Numbered from the stretch's first letter, positions 49,235 to 57,274 are shown. The stretch: 64,000 bases of DNA from Poindextera sp963719975 (GCA_963719975.1 CAVRED010000011.1:124001-188000), one strand, 5' to 3'. The notes: generated by a model from the sequence alone, not told the origin. Program-made: numbers and translations.

Positions 49235-49708
49235 ATGGACATCGCCATCGCGCGGATCATCCACGTGCTCTGCGTCGTCCTCTGGATCGGCGGCGTGGGG
49301 TTCGTCACGACCGTCCTCTTCCCCGCGATCCGCCGCGAACGGCCGCCGGACATGCGCCTGAGCGCGTTCCTGGGCTTCGAGGACCGCTTCGCCTGGCAGG
49401 CGCGCATCACCGTCGCGCTCGCGGGCCTCAGCGGCGTCTACATGACCGCGCGCCTTGGCGCCTGGAGCCGCTTTGCCTCGGTGGATTTCTGGTGGATGGA
49501 CGCGATGGCCGGCGTCTGGGTGGTGTTCGCGCTGATGCTGTTCGTCCTGGAGCCGTTCGTCCTGCATCGCCGGCTGCAGGATGCCCTCGCGCACGGGGGC
49601 TCGAGCACGCTCTTCGACCGAATGGAGGTGTTCCACCGCGTGATGCTCGCGCTGAGCCTCGTCGCGGTGATCGGCGCGGTCGGCGGCGGCCACGGATTGT
49701 TTCCCTAG
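49235..49708 (+). CDS. Four-helix membrane protein (CopD-like)
   Basis: A 157-aa protein with four hydrophobic segments (IIHVLCVVLWIGGVGFVTTV, ITVALAGLSGVYM, AMAGVWVVFALMLFVLEPFV, RVMLALSLVAVIGAV). His9 in the first helix, with the WIGG context, and further His residues (LHRR, VFHRV) resemble CopD/heme-binding membrane families. A GAAAGGACGGCG site precedes the ATG. Function uncertain. Confidence 0.75.
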   Translation: MDIAIARIIHVLCVVLWIGGVGFVTTVLFPAIRRERPPDMRLSAFLGFEDRFAWQARITVALAGLSGVYMTARLGAWSRFASVDFWWMDAMAGVWVVFALMLFVLEPFVLHRRLQDALAHGGSSTLFDRMEVFHRVMLALSLVAVIGAVGGGHGLFP

Positions 49709-49748
49709 GCGCGTTTCGCTGTTGACCAGCCGAGCTCCTGGTCGTGGG

Positions 49749-50381
49749 TCAGGCCGCTCGCGACAGGGCGCCCGCCCTCAGCGAGGCGGCGTCGCGATGG
49801 ATCGCGGCGGCGGCCTCGCTTGGAGGCACGTCGACATCGCCAAGATCGCCGACGGCGAGAATGATCTGCAACTCGACGCGCGCCCGGCTGACCCGGCTCT
49901 TGATCGTGCCGATGGCGGTCTGACAGATGCTCGCCGCCTCCTCGTAGGACAGGCCGGCGGCGCCGACGAGGATCAGGGCTTCGCGCTGTTCGACCGACAG
50001 CCGCATCATGCCGCGGCGCACGTCGGAAACGTCGAGCGCGGCGGATGGGTCATCGGCCGCGACCAGGGTGCGCTCTGCGACCTCAGGATCGAGCGGCTCC
50101 GTCCGCCACGCCCTGCGCCTGTTGGAAAGGAACTGGTTGCGCAGGATCCTGAAGGTCCAGGCCTTCATGTTGCTGCCCATGCAGTAGTGCGCGCGCGCCC
50201 GCCACGCGCTGAGCATCGTCTCTTGCGCGAGGTCGTCGGCCTCGGCTGCATGGCCGGTCAGCGATCGTGCGAAGGCCCTCAGCTGCGGCGCGAGGCCAAT
50301 CAGGTCCGACTGGAACTCAGCATCCGCGTTTGCCTGGGCGAGAACGCCACGGGTCGGCGTCAGCACCCCCGCGGACGTCAA
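49749..50381 (-). CDS. ECF sigma factor, EcfG/ECF15-like
   Basis: A 210-aa extracytoplasmic-function sigma factor. Region 2 shows FARSLTGHAAEADDLAQETM and WRARAHYCMGSNMKAWTFRI, and region 4 shows LSVEQREALILVGAAGLSYE followed by EAASICQTAIGTIKSRVSRA. The sequence resembles the alphaproteobacterial general-stress sigma factor. It begins at TTG overlapping the stop of a 33-aa membrane ORF (TTGA); no NepR or PhyR gene lies beside it. It would recognise GGAAC-N16/17-CGTT promoters; one is present at 54465. Confidence 0.85.
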   Translation of the reverse strand: MTSAGVLTPTRGVLAQANADAEFQSDLIGLAPQLRAFARSLTGHAAEADDLAQETMLSAWRARAHYCMGSNMKAWTFRILRNQFLSNRRRAWRTEPLDPEVAERTLVAADDPSAALDVSDVRRGMMRLSVEQREALILVGAAGLSYEEAASICQTAIGTIKSRVSRARVELQIILAVGDLGDVDVPPSEAAAAIHRDAASLRAGALSRAA

Positions 50382-50479
50382 GGGTGACGCCCTTGGGCGC
50401 CGTGGAGCAGGTGGAAGACAAAGGGCAGGGTGACTGCGATGACCACGCAGAACACGGAGGCCAGGAGGAGAAGCGGCAT
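50378..50479 (-). CDS. 33-aa membrane peptide coupled to the ECF sigma factor
   Basis: Reads MPLLLLASVFCVVIAVTLPF followed by VFHLLHGAQGRHP. It is a single hydrophobic helix with a Cys and a His-containing tail. Its TGA overlaps the TTG start of the sigma gene, so the sigma factor is probably translated by coupling to it. It occupies the place where nepR usually lies but is not NepR-like. Function unknown. Confidence 0.5.
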   Translation of the reverse strand: MPLLLLASVFCVVIAVTLPFVFHLLHGAQGRHP

Positions 50480-50792
50480 GATTGTCTCTATGGGCGCCGC
50501 GTTGGGACCGATCGACCGCTTCAGTGGCGGCTCAGACCCGACGGCGCGCTATAGCCATATGGGTGATCCACGGTCGAATCGCTAGGGTTATTGGTCGAAT
50601 AGCTTTCGGATCGGGCGCAGAAGGCTCTTTTTCTAGATTTTCTGAAATGGAGGCCTGTCTCCGCGGCGAACAATATTTCAAGTATTCTTATTTTGGTCCG
50701 ATTTCGCGTGCAAACAGGACGGATTTCCTCTATGGACTTGGGCCCAATCGTCGATCCGCGCCGCGAGTCCGATTGGGTCCCGAGGCGATCCC
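50480..50792. other. AT-richer intergenic region between divergent genes
   Basis: This 313-base stretch is visibly less GC-rich than its surroundings (runs such as TTCTAGATTTTCTG and ATATTTCAAGTATTCTTATT). It separates the minus-strand sigma operon from plus-strand small ORFs. It must hold the promoters for both, but I found no exact GGAAC-N16/17-CGTT match in either direction. No convincing gene is seen in it. Confidence 0.5.
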
Positions 50793-50921
50793 ATGTCCAG
50801 GCTTGTCCAACCGGCGCCTCCGCCCCGCAAGACCCTGCTCGATCCGCGCTCGACCGGCGCCGCGCCGCCGCTGCGCGCGCCCCACAACCAGGCGTTCCGT
50901 GGAACCTTCTGGGGCCGATGA
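50793..50921 (+). CDS. Possible small protein (42 aa)
   Basis: Reads MSRLVQPAPPPRKTLLDPRS and ends HNQAFRGTFWGR, one base before the next GTG start. The sequence is Pro/Arg-rich with an aromatic end and lacks stops in a way that might be chance. It is listed because of the tight spacing with the next gene. Low certainty. Confidence 0.3.
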   Translation: MSRLVQPAPPPRKTLLDPRSTGAAPPLRAPHNQAFRGTFWGR

Positions 50922-50922
50922 C

Positions 50923-51183
50923 GTGACGCTTTCGACCGGCCAGCTCGACACCTTGCGCAACCTGGCGGGCAAGAAGGCTGGCGGCGACGTCGGCTGGGTG
51001 AACATCGCCAAGGCGCGCGAGCTGACCGCGCTCGGCCTGGCGGCGCGCAACCAGAGCGGCTGGGTGATCACGACCAGCGGCGAGGCCGCTCTCGAGCAGG
51101 ACGGCGGCCCCGCCCCCGCCGAGGGCGCTGACACGACCCTGCCTTTCCGCCCCCGCGACATCTCGCAAGCGCCCGGGGCCTGA
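50923..51183 (+). CDS. Small hypothetical protein (86 aa)
   Basis: From a GTG start: TLSTGQLDTLRNLAGKKAGG, then WVNIAKARELTALGLAARNQ and WVITTSGEAAL. The pattern (helix, helix, then a GWVIT-x-x-G wing) looks like a winged-helix remnant or a small DNA-binding fold, followed by a disordered Pro/Ala tail. No family is recognised. A GGAAC-N16-CGTG sequence overlaps its start but is not a usable promoter for it. Confidence 0.6.
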   Translation: MTLSTGQLDTLRNLAGKKAGGDVGWVNIAKARELTALGLAARNQSGWVITTSGEAALEQDGGPAPAEGADTTLPFRPRDISQAPGA

Positions 51184-51204
51184 GCAGGCGCCCGCGCCGT
51201 GAGA

Positions 51205-51573
51205 TCAGCGGCGGCGCGACCAGCCGCCGAGGATCAGGCCCGGCCCGCCGAGGATGCCGAAATAGAAGCCGACGTCGTAGGCCACGCCTGTGCCGCTGGC
51301 CTCGTACAGGCGCATCTGCCAGGGCAGGGTGTGAGGGCTGAGCACATTGACCACCTCAACGACAAGCGCGACTGGCGCGATGATGCCGTGCCAGAGCCCG
51401 AGGAAGAGCTGAGAAACCATCCCGCCGGCCGCGGCGTGGTGCGAGGCGTCCGACCCGGCGGCGCAGGCCCCGAGCGCCAGTACGACGATCGTCAGGCCGG
51501 CGAGCTTGGGGAATAGAGCCCAATCTCTCGCCGCGACCCTGTCGTTCAGGCCCCTGTCGTTCGCCGCGGTCAC
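51205..51573 (-). CDS. Hypothetical lipoprotein/membrane protein (122 aa)
   Basis: From a GTG start overlapping the stop of the GlsB-type gene (GTGA). After a charged N-terminus comes a hydrophobic stretch ending LALGACAAG, a possible lipobox, then a His-pair (SHHAAAGG), a hydrophobic segment (LGLWHGIIAPVALVVEVVNV) and a Gly-rich one (FYFGILGGPGLILGGW). Unknown function. It forms an operon with the GlsB-like gene. Confidence 0.65.
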   Translation of the reverse strand: MTAANDRGLNDRVAARDWALFPKLAGLTIVVLALGACAAGSDASHHAAAGGMVSQLFLGLWHGIIAPVALVVEVVNVLSPHTLPWQMRLYEASGTGVAYDVGFYFGILGGPGLILGGWSRRR

Positions 51574-51827
51574 CGCCCGCGCCGCACGAGACGCAGGACC
51601 AGGAGCAGAACCACCGCCCCCACGAACGCCCCGATGACCGAGCCAAGGAAGCCGCTTCCGCGCGCGATGTGGAGCAGGCCGAACAGCCAGCCGCCGATGA
51701 ACGAGCCGATCACGCCGACGACGATGTCGCCGATCAGCCCAAAGCCGCCGCCGCGCACGACGATGCCGGCCAGCCAGCCGGCGAGGGCGCCGATCAGCAG
51801 GAAGATCAAAAGGGATTCTACGCCCAT
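51570..51827 (-). CDS. GlsB/YeaQ/YmgE-type stress-associated membrane protein
   Basis: An 85-aa protein with three hydrophobic Gly-rich segments: LLIFLLIGALAGWLAGIVV, FGLIGDIVVGVIGSFIGGWL and VIGAFVGAVVLLLVLRLVRR. This is the transglycosylase-associated protein family, often induced by stress. The position inside a block with an EcfG-like sigma factor fits stress induction, although no exact promoter was found. The next gene overlaps by four bases. Confidence 0.88.
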   Translation of the reverse strand: MGVESLLIFLLIGALAGWLAGIVVRGGGFGLIGDIVVGVIGSFIGGWLFGLLHIARGSGFLGSVIGAFVGAVVLLLVLRLVRRGR

Positions 51828-51936
51828 TTTCGTCTCCGATATGCGTTGTCCGCGGGCATCACGGCGGCGCCGTCGAGCATCCGAGAACGAGATGTGCGCG
51901 GTCGCCCCGACCGGTCATCGGGGCGACCGGAAAGCG

Positions 51937-52263
51937 CTAGTCGCCTATCGGCGCCGTATGCCGACCCGCATTGCTCATCGGGCCGCCATAGAGGCGGCGG
52001 TTCGCCGCCGTGTCAGGCACGGGACCGTTCGAGACCACGTTGGGTTGGCCCGCCTTCAACAGATAGGCCTGGTCGGCGGGCGTGGGCGACGATGTGACCC
52101 CGCCAGCGCCGATGGTCGCGGCGGCTGGAGTTCCGGCTGTGGCGGCCGAGGCCGCCGCCGTGGGCTGGTTGCTCATCGCGCCTGGCGCGCTGGGCTCGCC
52201 GGCTGCAGCGCCGGCGACGAGGGCGGCGAGCGCCGCGATCGGCAGAAGTGTGGAGAGTCGCAT
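51937..52263 (-). CDS. Exported hypothetical protein (108 aa)
   Basis: A signal peptide (MRLSTLLPIAALAALVAGAA) is followed by an Ala/Thr/Pro-rich, probably disordered region, and a more structured end (DQAYLLKAGQPNVVSNGPVP, NRRLYGGPMSNAGR). No Cys. The end motif with GGPMSNAGR recalls small secreted alphaproteobacterial proteins of unknown function. Likely periplasmic. Confidence 0.65.
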   Translation of the reverse strand: MRLSTLLPIAALAALVAGAAAGEPSAPGAMSNQPTAAASAATAGTPAAATIGAGGVTSSPTPADQAYLLKAGQPNVVSNGPVPDTAANRRLYGGPMSNAGRHTAPIGD

Positions 52264-52354
52264 GTTGAGAACCTTTCCGAGCTGAGTGCGCGTCTCAAGA
52301 CGCCGCCCCCGCCTGGCCTTGTTCGATGGCCAAGTGGAGCGCGACGATCAGGAG

Positions 52355-52708
52355 CTATCGCGCGTGGTCGAGAATGATCGACGCGATGACGCCGGTGGCG
52401 ACGGCCGCGAGGATGAACTGGCCATTCGACTCGCGCCATTCGTAGCCATGCGGCGGGCGGCGCAGATGGTGCGCGCGATAGTCGACGGGCTGGGCGCTGC
52501 TCCAGTCGTTGTAGCCCATGCGATCGCCGTGGTTCCAGCGATGGTCGGCGCCTTGGTCGTGGCTCCAGCCAGCGTGTCGGTCGCTGTTGCTGTTGTGCTG
52601 ATAGTCGGTCTGCTGCTGGTACCCATAATAGCCGGGCTGGGCGTTGACGGCGCCCGCGGCGCCGGCGATCAGCGCGGCGGCCGATATGCCGACGATAAGA
52701 TTTCTCAT
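52355..52708 (-). CDS. RcnB-family periplasmic protein
   Basis: A 117-aa exported protein: signal peptide MRNLIVGISAAALIAGAAGA, then a His/Asp/Gln-rich stretch (HNSNSDRHAGWSHDQGADHR), then the RcnB core VDYRAHHLRRPPHGYEWRES and a C-terminal hydrophobic element (FILAAVATGVIASIILDH). RcnB in Escherichia coli affects nickel/cobalt homeostasis; many alphaproteobacteria have several paralogues. An EcfG-like promoter with one mismatch lies about 53 bases upstream. Confidence 0.82.
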   Translation of the reverse strand: MRNLIVGISAAALIAGAAGAVNAQPGYYGYQQQTDYQHNSNSDRHAGWSHDQGADHRWNHGDRMGYNDWSSAQPVDYRAHHLRRPPHGYEWRESNGQFILAAVATGVIASIILDHAR

Positions 52709-52760
52709 TGTTTTGCTTTCTTAGAACCTATTCAGCGATGATCTCGCTATTGGCTCATTG

Positions 52761-52785
52761 AATGCGTGACAGTCTGCAATGTTCC
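52761..52785 (-). promoter_or_regulatory. EcfG-like promoter upstream of the RcnB gene
   Basis: On the minus strand GGAAC (52785-52781), 16 bases, then CATT (52764-52761). The consensus for EcfG is GGAAC-N16/17-CGTT, so one position differs. The distance to the ATG at 52708 is suitable. Confidence 0.4.
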
Positions 52786-52925
52786 ACAAGTCACCGAATT
52801 TCTTTTCGTTTCACGACTCAGATCGTCCAATTCTTCGTCCAATACATGCCCGACAGCCCGCGCCGCGCAGGGCGGTCGTCGGCCCGGCGCACCGCGCCAA
52901 GACCGGCTCCGGGTCGTCATCTGAG

Positions 52926-52950
52926 GGAACCTTCGGGCGAATCGCGCGCT
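52926..52950 (+). promoter_or_regulatory. EcfG-like promoter upstream of the 68-aa protein
   Basis: GGAAC (52926-52930), 16 bases, then CGCT (52947-52950); one mismatch to CGTT. It ends 33 bases before the ATG at 52984, with an ATGAGGAAACGGG ribosome-site region between. Confidence 0.4.
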
Positions 52951-52983
52951 TCTGTGGGCCACGCGCATGAGGAAACGGGATCG

Positions 52984-53190
52984 ATGAATGCGGAAGCCTG
53001 CCACGCTAGAGCGGCCGAGTGCGCGGCGAACGCCGCGCTTGCGTCCGTCGAGTCGGTCTCTTTGGAGTTCCTCAAGCTCGCGGCTCAGTGGAGGGCGATG
53101 GCCGTCAGAGATATCTATCTCGGCCTCGTGGAAGAGATCATCGACCCGCCGGCAGCCCTGACGATCGCGCCGGGGGTGCTGCCCGCCTAG
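52984..53190 (+). CDS. Small hypothetical protein (68 aa)
   Basis: MNAEACHARAAECAANAALA continues into a helical region (SLEFLKLAAQWRAMAVRDIY) and ends in a Pro-rich tail. Two Cys near the N-terminus. It looks like the small Caulobacterales/Rhizobiales proteins of the ARA-x-C-E-x-x-A type that often lie in stress regulons; function unknown. A good ribosome site (GAGGAAACGGG) and an EcfG-like promoter lie in front. Confidence 0.65.
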   Translation: MNAEACHARAAECAANAALASVESVSLEFLKLAAQWRAMAVRDIYLGLVEEIIDPPAALTIAPGVLPA

Positions 53191-53359
53191 GCTCGGCGCA
53201 CCTCAGTTAGTCGGTCCGTCCGGGCGCCATCTGTGGTAGGCTCCAAAGCGTAACAGTCCAGGAGGCCGACACTCGCGTGGCCTTCAGCGTGACTCTTCCA
53301 GTGACTTGCGCCGGGTATGGCTTGCGCTCCGCGGGCCTTCGGCAGGCGTCTTGAGGCCA

Positions 53360-54424
53360 ATGGCCGACGACATAGCCATCGATCCGACCGTTTCCGACAG
53401 CCTGGCGCTGGCGCTGGTGGACTCGTCAGACGCCCCGATTCTGCTCCTCGACAACGATCTCAAGGTGATCGCGGCCAGCGCGTCGTTTTCACACGCCTTC
53501 CAGCTCGACCCGGCCGGTGCGACCGGACGCTCGCTGTTCGCGCTGGGCTCCGGTGAATGGGACGTCCCGCAGCTACGCTCTCTGCTGAAGGCGACGCTCT
53601 CTGGCGCGGCCGAGGTCGACGCCTATGAGATGGACCTGAAGCGCTCCGGGCGCGGTCCACGTCGGCTGGTCATCACCGCCCATCAGCTCGACTACGCCGA
53701 CAGGGCGAACGTGCGGCTGCTTCTGGCCGTGTCCGACGTCACCGACGCCCGCCTGGCCGAGAGGCTCAAGGACGACCTCTTGCGCGAGAAGGCGATCCTC
53801 TTCCAGGAGCTCCAGCACCGCGTCGCCAACAGCCTGCAGATCATCGCCAGCATCTTGATGCAGAGCGCGCGCCGGGTGCCGTCTGGCGAGACAAGGGGTT
53901 ATCTGTTTGACGCCCACAGCCGCGTGATGTCGGTGGCGGCGCTCCAGCAGCAGCTCTCCGCCTCCAAGCTGGGCGAGGTAGAACTGCGCAGCTACTTCAC
54001 CGAGCTGTGCGACAGCATCGCCGCCTCGATGATCCCAGACCACGAAAAGCTGCGGCTGAAGGTCGAGGCCGACGCCGGTCTGGCCACCGCCGATGTCTCG
54101 GTCAGCCTGGGTCTGATCGTCACGGAGCTGGTGATCAACGCGCTCAAGCACGCGTTCCCCGGCGGCCGCGGCGGCAACATCGTCGTCGGCTACCAGTCTC
54201 GCGGGCCCGATTGGACGCTCTCGGTCAGCGACGACGGCGTCGGGATGCCGAGGGGACCTGCCCCCGCGAAGGCCGGCCTCGGCACCAGCATCGTCGAGGC
54301 GCTGGCCAAACAGCTGGGCGCGAACGTCAACGTCGTCGACGCCAATCCGGGGACCAGTGTCTCGATCGTTCAGGAAGGGTCGCTGGCCGGCGACGTCGGA
54401 ACCCTCCCGCCACGCCCAATCTAG
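53360..54424 (+). CDS. PAS-domain sensor histidine kinase, HisKA_2 type
   Basis: A cytoplasmic kinase of 354 aa with no membrane segment. A PAS domain (residues about 15-130, ILLLDNDLKVIAASASFSHA) is followed by a HisKA_2 dimerisation domain with the phospho-acceptor His in FQELQHRVANSLQIIASIL (His153), the N-box TELVINALKHAFP and G-boxes SDDGVGMP and GLGTSIVEAL. Kinases of this class phosphorylate PhyR in the general stress response. Its position next to an EcfG-like sigma factor and EcfG promoter supports such a role; no response regulator is adjacent. Confidence 0.87.
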   Translation: MADDIAIDPTVSDSLALALVDSSDAPILLLDNDLKVIAASASFSHAFQLDPAGATGRSLFALGSGEWDVPQLRSLLKATLSGAAEVDAYEMDLKRSGRGPRRLVITAHQLDYADRANVRLLLAVSDVTDARLAERLKDDLLREKAILFQELQHRVANSLQIIASILMQSARRVPSGETRGYLFDAHSRVMSVAALQQQLSASKLGEVELRSYFTELCDSIAASMIPDHEKLRLKVEADAGLATADVSVSLGLIVTELVINALKHAFPGGRGGNIVVGYQSRGPDWTLSVSDDGVGMPRGPAPAKAGLGTSIVEALAKQLGANVNVVDANPGTSVSIVQEGSLAGDVGTLPPRPI

Positions 54425-54464
54425 CGTTCAGGACCGCCCGGGCTGCAGCACGCGACTGCGGCGG

Positions 54465-54489
54465 GGAACAATTGCGGAACTCGGGCGTT
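54465..54489 (+). promoter_or_regulatory. EcfG promoter, exact consensus
   Basis: GGAAC (54465-54469), a 16-base spacer, then CGTT (54486-54489), an exact match to the alphaproteobacterial general-stress promoter. It lies in the gap after the kinase gene. It should start transcription near 54497, about 66 bases before the ATG of the 140-aa membrane protein. Confidence 0.75.
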
Positions 54490-54562
54490 GGCTAATCACG
54501 GGGCTCGCTTCTGCATTCAGCGGAAATCGTGACGCTCCCCAGCAAGAACCGCGAAATTCCCC

Positions 54563-54985
54563 ATGTCGGAAGCCCATCCCGACGCTGACCTCGTCAAGGT
54601 CACGCGTACGACGACGACCTACGAACCCGCCGCCAAGACAAGCGCACCGGTGGCGGTCAAGCGGAGGAACCACGTTCTGTTGTGGATTGTCGGCGCCTGC
54701 CTGGTCGTCGCGCTCACCATCGGCGGCGTGATCTACATGAACGCGCAAAATACCTCGGCGGTGGCGCAACAAGGCGCCGCTGCTGACCAGGGCGCCGCCC
54801 AGAGCCTCGCTCAAAAGGCCGCAACGTCTCAGCAAGCCGCGCAGGCCGCGCAGCAGTCCGCCGATCGGTCGCAGACGCAGGCGCGAACACTGGCGGCCAA
54901 CGCCGCTCAGGACAGCATCGCCGCCAGGCGCGCGGCTGTTCGCGCCAACGCCGCCGGCAAGGACGCCGGGGCGACCACGAACTAA
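54563..54985 (+). CDS. Membrane-anchored coiled-coil protein under an EcfG promoter (140 aa)
   Basis: A charged Thr-rich N-terminus (VKVTRTTTTYEP), one membrane helix (residues 38-58, HVLLWIVGACLVVALTIGG), then a long Ala/Gln-rich helix (SLAQKAATSQQAAQAAQQSA, QTQARTLAANAAQDSIAARR) that should form a periplasmic coiled coil. It has an exact EcfG promoter in front, so it is probably induced by stress. The last base of its TAA is the first base of the next ATG (TAATG), so the next gene is coupled. Family unknown. Confidence 0.75.
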   Translation: MSEAHPDADLVKVTRTTTTYEPAAKTSAPVAVKRRNHVLLWIVGACLVVALTIGGVIYMNAQNTSAVAQQGAAADQGAAQSLAQKAATSQQAAQAAQQSADRSQTQARTLAANAAQDSIAARRAAVRANAAGKDAGATTN

Positions 54986-55203
54986 TGCCGGTCTCCCAGT
55001 CCGAGTTGGCGCACAGGCGGAATATCCGGCGCTACGAACAAGAGCTTTCGTTCACGCCCGCCGGCCCGCGACGTAACGCGCTGCTGTTGCTGTTGACGCA
55101 AGAGCGAGCCAAGGCCCCGCGACGAAAACGGCCGCGCATCGATGCTGTCCGACTGACGGCGACGACCGCGGTCGGGGACCCGTGGGGCCCAGGCGCCGCC
55201 TGA
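54985..55203 (+). CDS. Small basic hypothetical protein (72 aa)
   Basis: Reads MPVSQSELAHRRNIRRYEQE, then LLLLLTQERAKAPRRKRP and a Thr-rich end. It is strongly basic with a helical N-terminal half (HRRNIRRYEQEL). It is translationally coupled to the preceding EcfG-controlled gene through TAATG. A possible small nucleic-acid-binding or regulatory protein; function unknown. Confidence 0.6.
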   Translation: MPVSQSELAHRRNIRRYEQELSFTPAGPRRNALLLLLTQERAKAPRRKRPRIDAVRLTATTAVGDPWGPGAA

Positions 55204-55215
55204 TCGCATCGCGCC

Positions 55216-56260
55216 TTAAGCGGCCTCGAACATCGCCTTCGACTCTTCGTCGGCCAGGGCGTCGAACCTGGCCAGCAGAGCCGCGCCGTCAGGGCGGGGC
55301 TTGAGGCACGTCTCCACCAGCTCGCGGGTGGCGCGGGCGCCGGCGCGCGGCACGTTGTCCGCGTTCCAGGCCACGATCCTGGCCCACACCGGATCGATGA
55401 AGCTCTTGCCCTCGACCACCCCGTCGCGGGTCTTGAAGTGCATCGCCCGGATCTCGGAGACGAACTGCTGCAGGTACGCCACGTGCGAGGCCTCGTCCTG
55501 GCGGATCTGGTCGACGATCGCGGCCGCCTGGTCGGCCGCCTCTCTGCGGTCGGCGAACGCCTCGGGGTCGCGCATGATGGCGATGTTGAAGGCGAACCCG
55601 CGCTCGGCGCGGATCTCGATCAGCAGGATGTTCATCAGCTGCTTGATCAGCGCCTCGTAGGGCGCGGGGACCTGCGGCATCTCGCGATCCTCGCCGCCCG
55701 GACGGCCGCCGCGTTCCGGGATCACCGGGATCGGGTGGGCGTTCTCGCCCAGAACGAGGTCGCGGGCGACGTACCACATCCTGTCGTGCGCCCCGATCGC
55801 GTCCGTGCCGTCGCCGCCCTCGTCCAGGCCATGGGCGACGAAAAGGCCCTTGTTGAGATGCGCCGTCGCCGTCTCGGAGATGTCCTCTTCGACCAGCGGC
55901 TGGAAGTCCGGCGCGACGATGGTCGCCAGCATCCGCCCGCGCCCCTCGATGATGCCGGTGGTTGTGAGGTTGTTCCACAAGGGCAGGGTGACGCCGTTGG
56001 CCAAGAGCAGCTTCATCTGCGCCATGTTCGGATAGTGCGGAGCGCTGCAGGATGCGGGTCGAGACGTCGACCAACTCGCCGCCCTTCTTCAGGAACGCCG
56101 CGCGCCAGGCCTCGATCGCCGGCCAACGCTTCAGCGTCCGCGGCGAGCGGTAGACGCCCTCGGCGTCATAGCCGCCGTGCAGGCGCCGGGTCCCGAACAT
56201 GTTCGGCCGCGCGTAGGGGTGATCGGCGAGGATCTCCTCGGTGGCATAGCGGAGCTGCAT
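55216..56260 (-). CDS. Possible ferritin-like diiron protein, one frameshift
   Basis: About 347 aa. N-terminal MQLRYATEEILADHPYARPN..., with one shift near 56035 between ILQRS and YPNMAQMKLLL. Helical segments with acidic/His pairs follow: LVEEDISETATAHLNKGLF, MNILLIEIRAERGFAF and IRQDEASHVAYLQQFVSEIR (a DExxH motif). Four-helix diiron proteins show this pattern, but I cannot name the family. A sense-oriented copy of the tRNA-Arg 3' half lies in its leader, 48 bases before the ATG. Function inferred weakly. Confidence 0.6.
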
Positions 56261-56307
56261 GGCGGTTTCCTCCCAACGGCTCGTTCAAGAGCAGTCTAAC
56301 CCGGAAT

Positions 56308-56348
56308 TGGCGCACCCGACAGGATTCGAACCTCTGCCTTCGGAGGGC
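56308..56348 (-). repeat. Inverted copy of the tRNA-Arg 3' half
   Basis: The minus strand here reads GCCCTCCGAAGGCAGAGG then TTCGAATCCTGTCGGGTGCG and CCA. It is identical to the tRNA-Arg(CCG) 3' half at 56445-56492 except that TCACAGG of the T-arm is missing. It is too short to be a tRNA. With the true tRNA it forms a long inverted repeat across 68-96 bases. Confidence 0.85.
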
Positions 56349-56415
56349 GGCCCCGGCGCGGTTTGCGCCCCGGCGGCGTTATGCGCTAGGTGTCGCAGCG
56401 CCTTCGACCGCGTCT

Positions 56416-56492
<77 letters not shown>

Positions 56493-57274
56493 CTTTCTGC
56501 ATTAAATACAATGTATTGTGGCTGGGCCGGACTCGTGTCCGGGGCCGGCCGTGACCCGGGTCATCACCGGGTCACCACGCCCGAGAAAATTTGAGAGGGC
56601 CTCGCGGGGCGTAGAGCGCAGGGCAAAGCGCTCCGAAACGTCCCATCGTCCCGATGGTCGAGGGTCGTCACGCCCGCGCCGATGGCGGGCAAGAGCCCGG
56701 ACGTCGCTGCATGTTACATGCAGGGCCTAGGAGCCTCCCACGCCGCGTCGCCATCGAGCCGGGTAACGCGGGGCCAATTCCGCATAGTCAGTGCTCTACG
56801 AGCGCCGGAGGCGCGTTCTGATGCGTTTGAGCACTGGATCTGGCCCGCCATCTGGCGGCGCGCCATCGGCCGTTGTCCCCGAACGGTCCGAGGGATTAGG
56901 CCGATCGGGCCCTCTCTGCGTGTGGCGTCACCGCACGGCCTGGCGTTTCAGAGCGCGCGCGCTCGCTTCGCACAATGGAGATTAGACGCTGTTCCGTCAT
57001 CGCGGCTGGGATCGGCGATTGAGAGCGCCCCCATCGGGAGGTTCAGTCTGTAGCTGCGGCATGCCGCGAGCGGTGCGACCGAATGGGGGGCTACCTACGA
57101 ATGCCTCCCATAGCTGGCTCCCGAGAAAGATGTAGGCCGCGACGCTCCCCTCGAGAACCGACGGCCCGGAACGCAGCGCTCCTCGCCCTCCCAATTCCGA
57201 CGTTGTCGGTCCCTGTCTCCCGGAACACATATACATCTAATCCATCGACCGAGGCTCCCTTCGCTGAGGGCAAT
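56493..57274 (+). other. Gene-poor stretch after tRNA-Arg
   Basis: About 780 bases without a convincing gene. Several short open frames exist on both strands but have no ribosome site or family-like sequence. It contains the 17-bp palindrome at 56707-56723. No integrase or phage gene is visible. The sequence may be remnant DNA at the start of an acquired segment. Confidence 0.5.
56707..56723. repeat. 17-bp palindrome CTGCATGTTACATGCAG (copy 1)
   Basis: A perfect inverted repeat around a central T. A second copy with one change (CTGCATGTTACGTGCAG) lies at 60072-60088. Both are in the gene-poor margins of the 56.5-60.6 kb region. Possible binding site of a dimeric regulator or a remnant end. 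Confidence 0.6.

Noticed and set aside
50900..50924. GGAAC-N16-CGTG resembling an EcfG promoter before the 86-aa gene
   Set aside because: The -10-like word overlaps the GTG start of the gene and the last base of the consensus is wrong. Transcription would begin inside the coding region.
56518..57053. Two overlapping plus-strand open frames after the tRNA
   Set aside because: No ribosome site, Arg/Ser-rich random-looking translation, and stops in all alternatives. Treated as non-coding.
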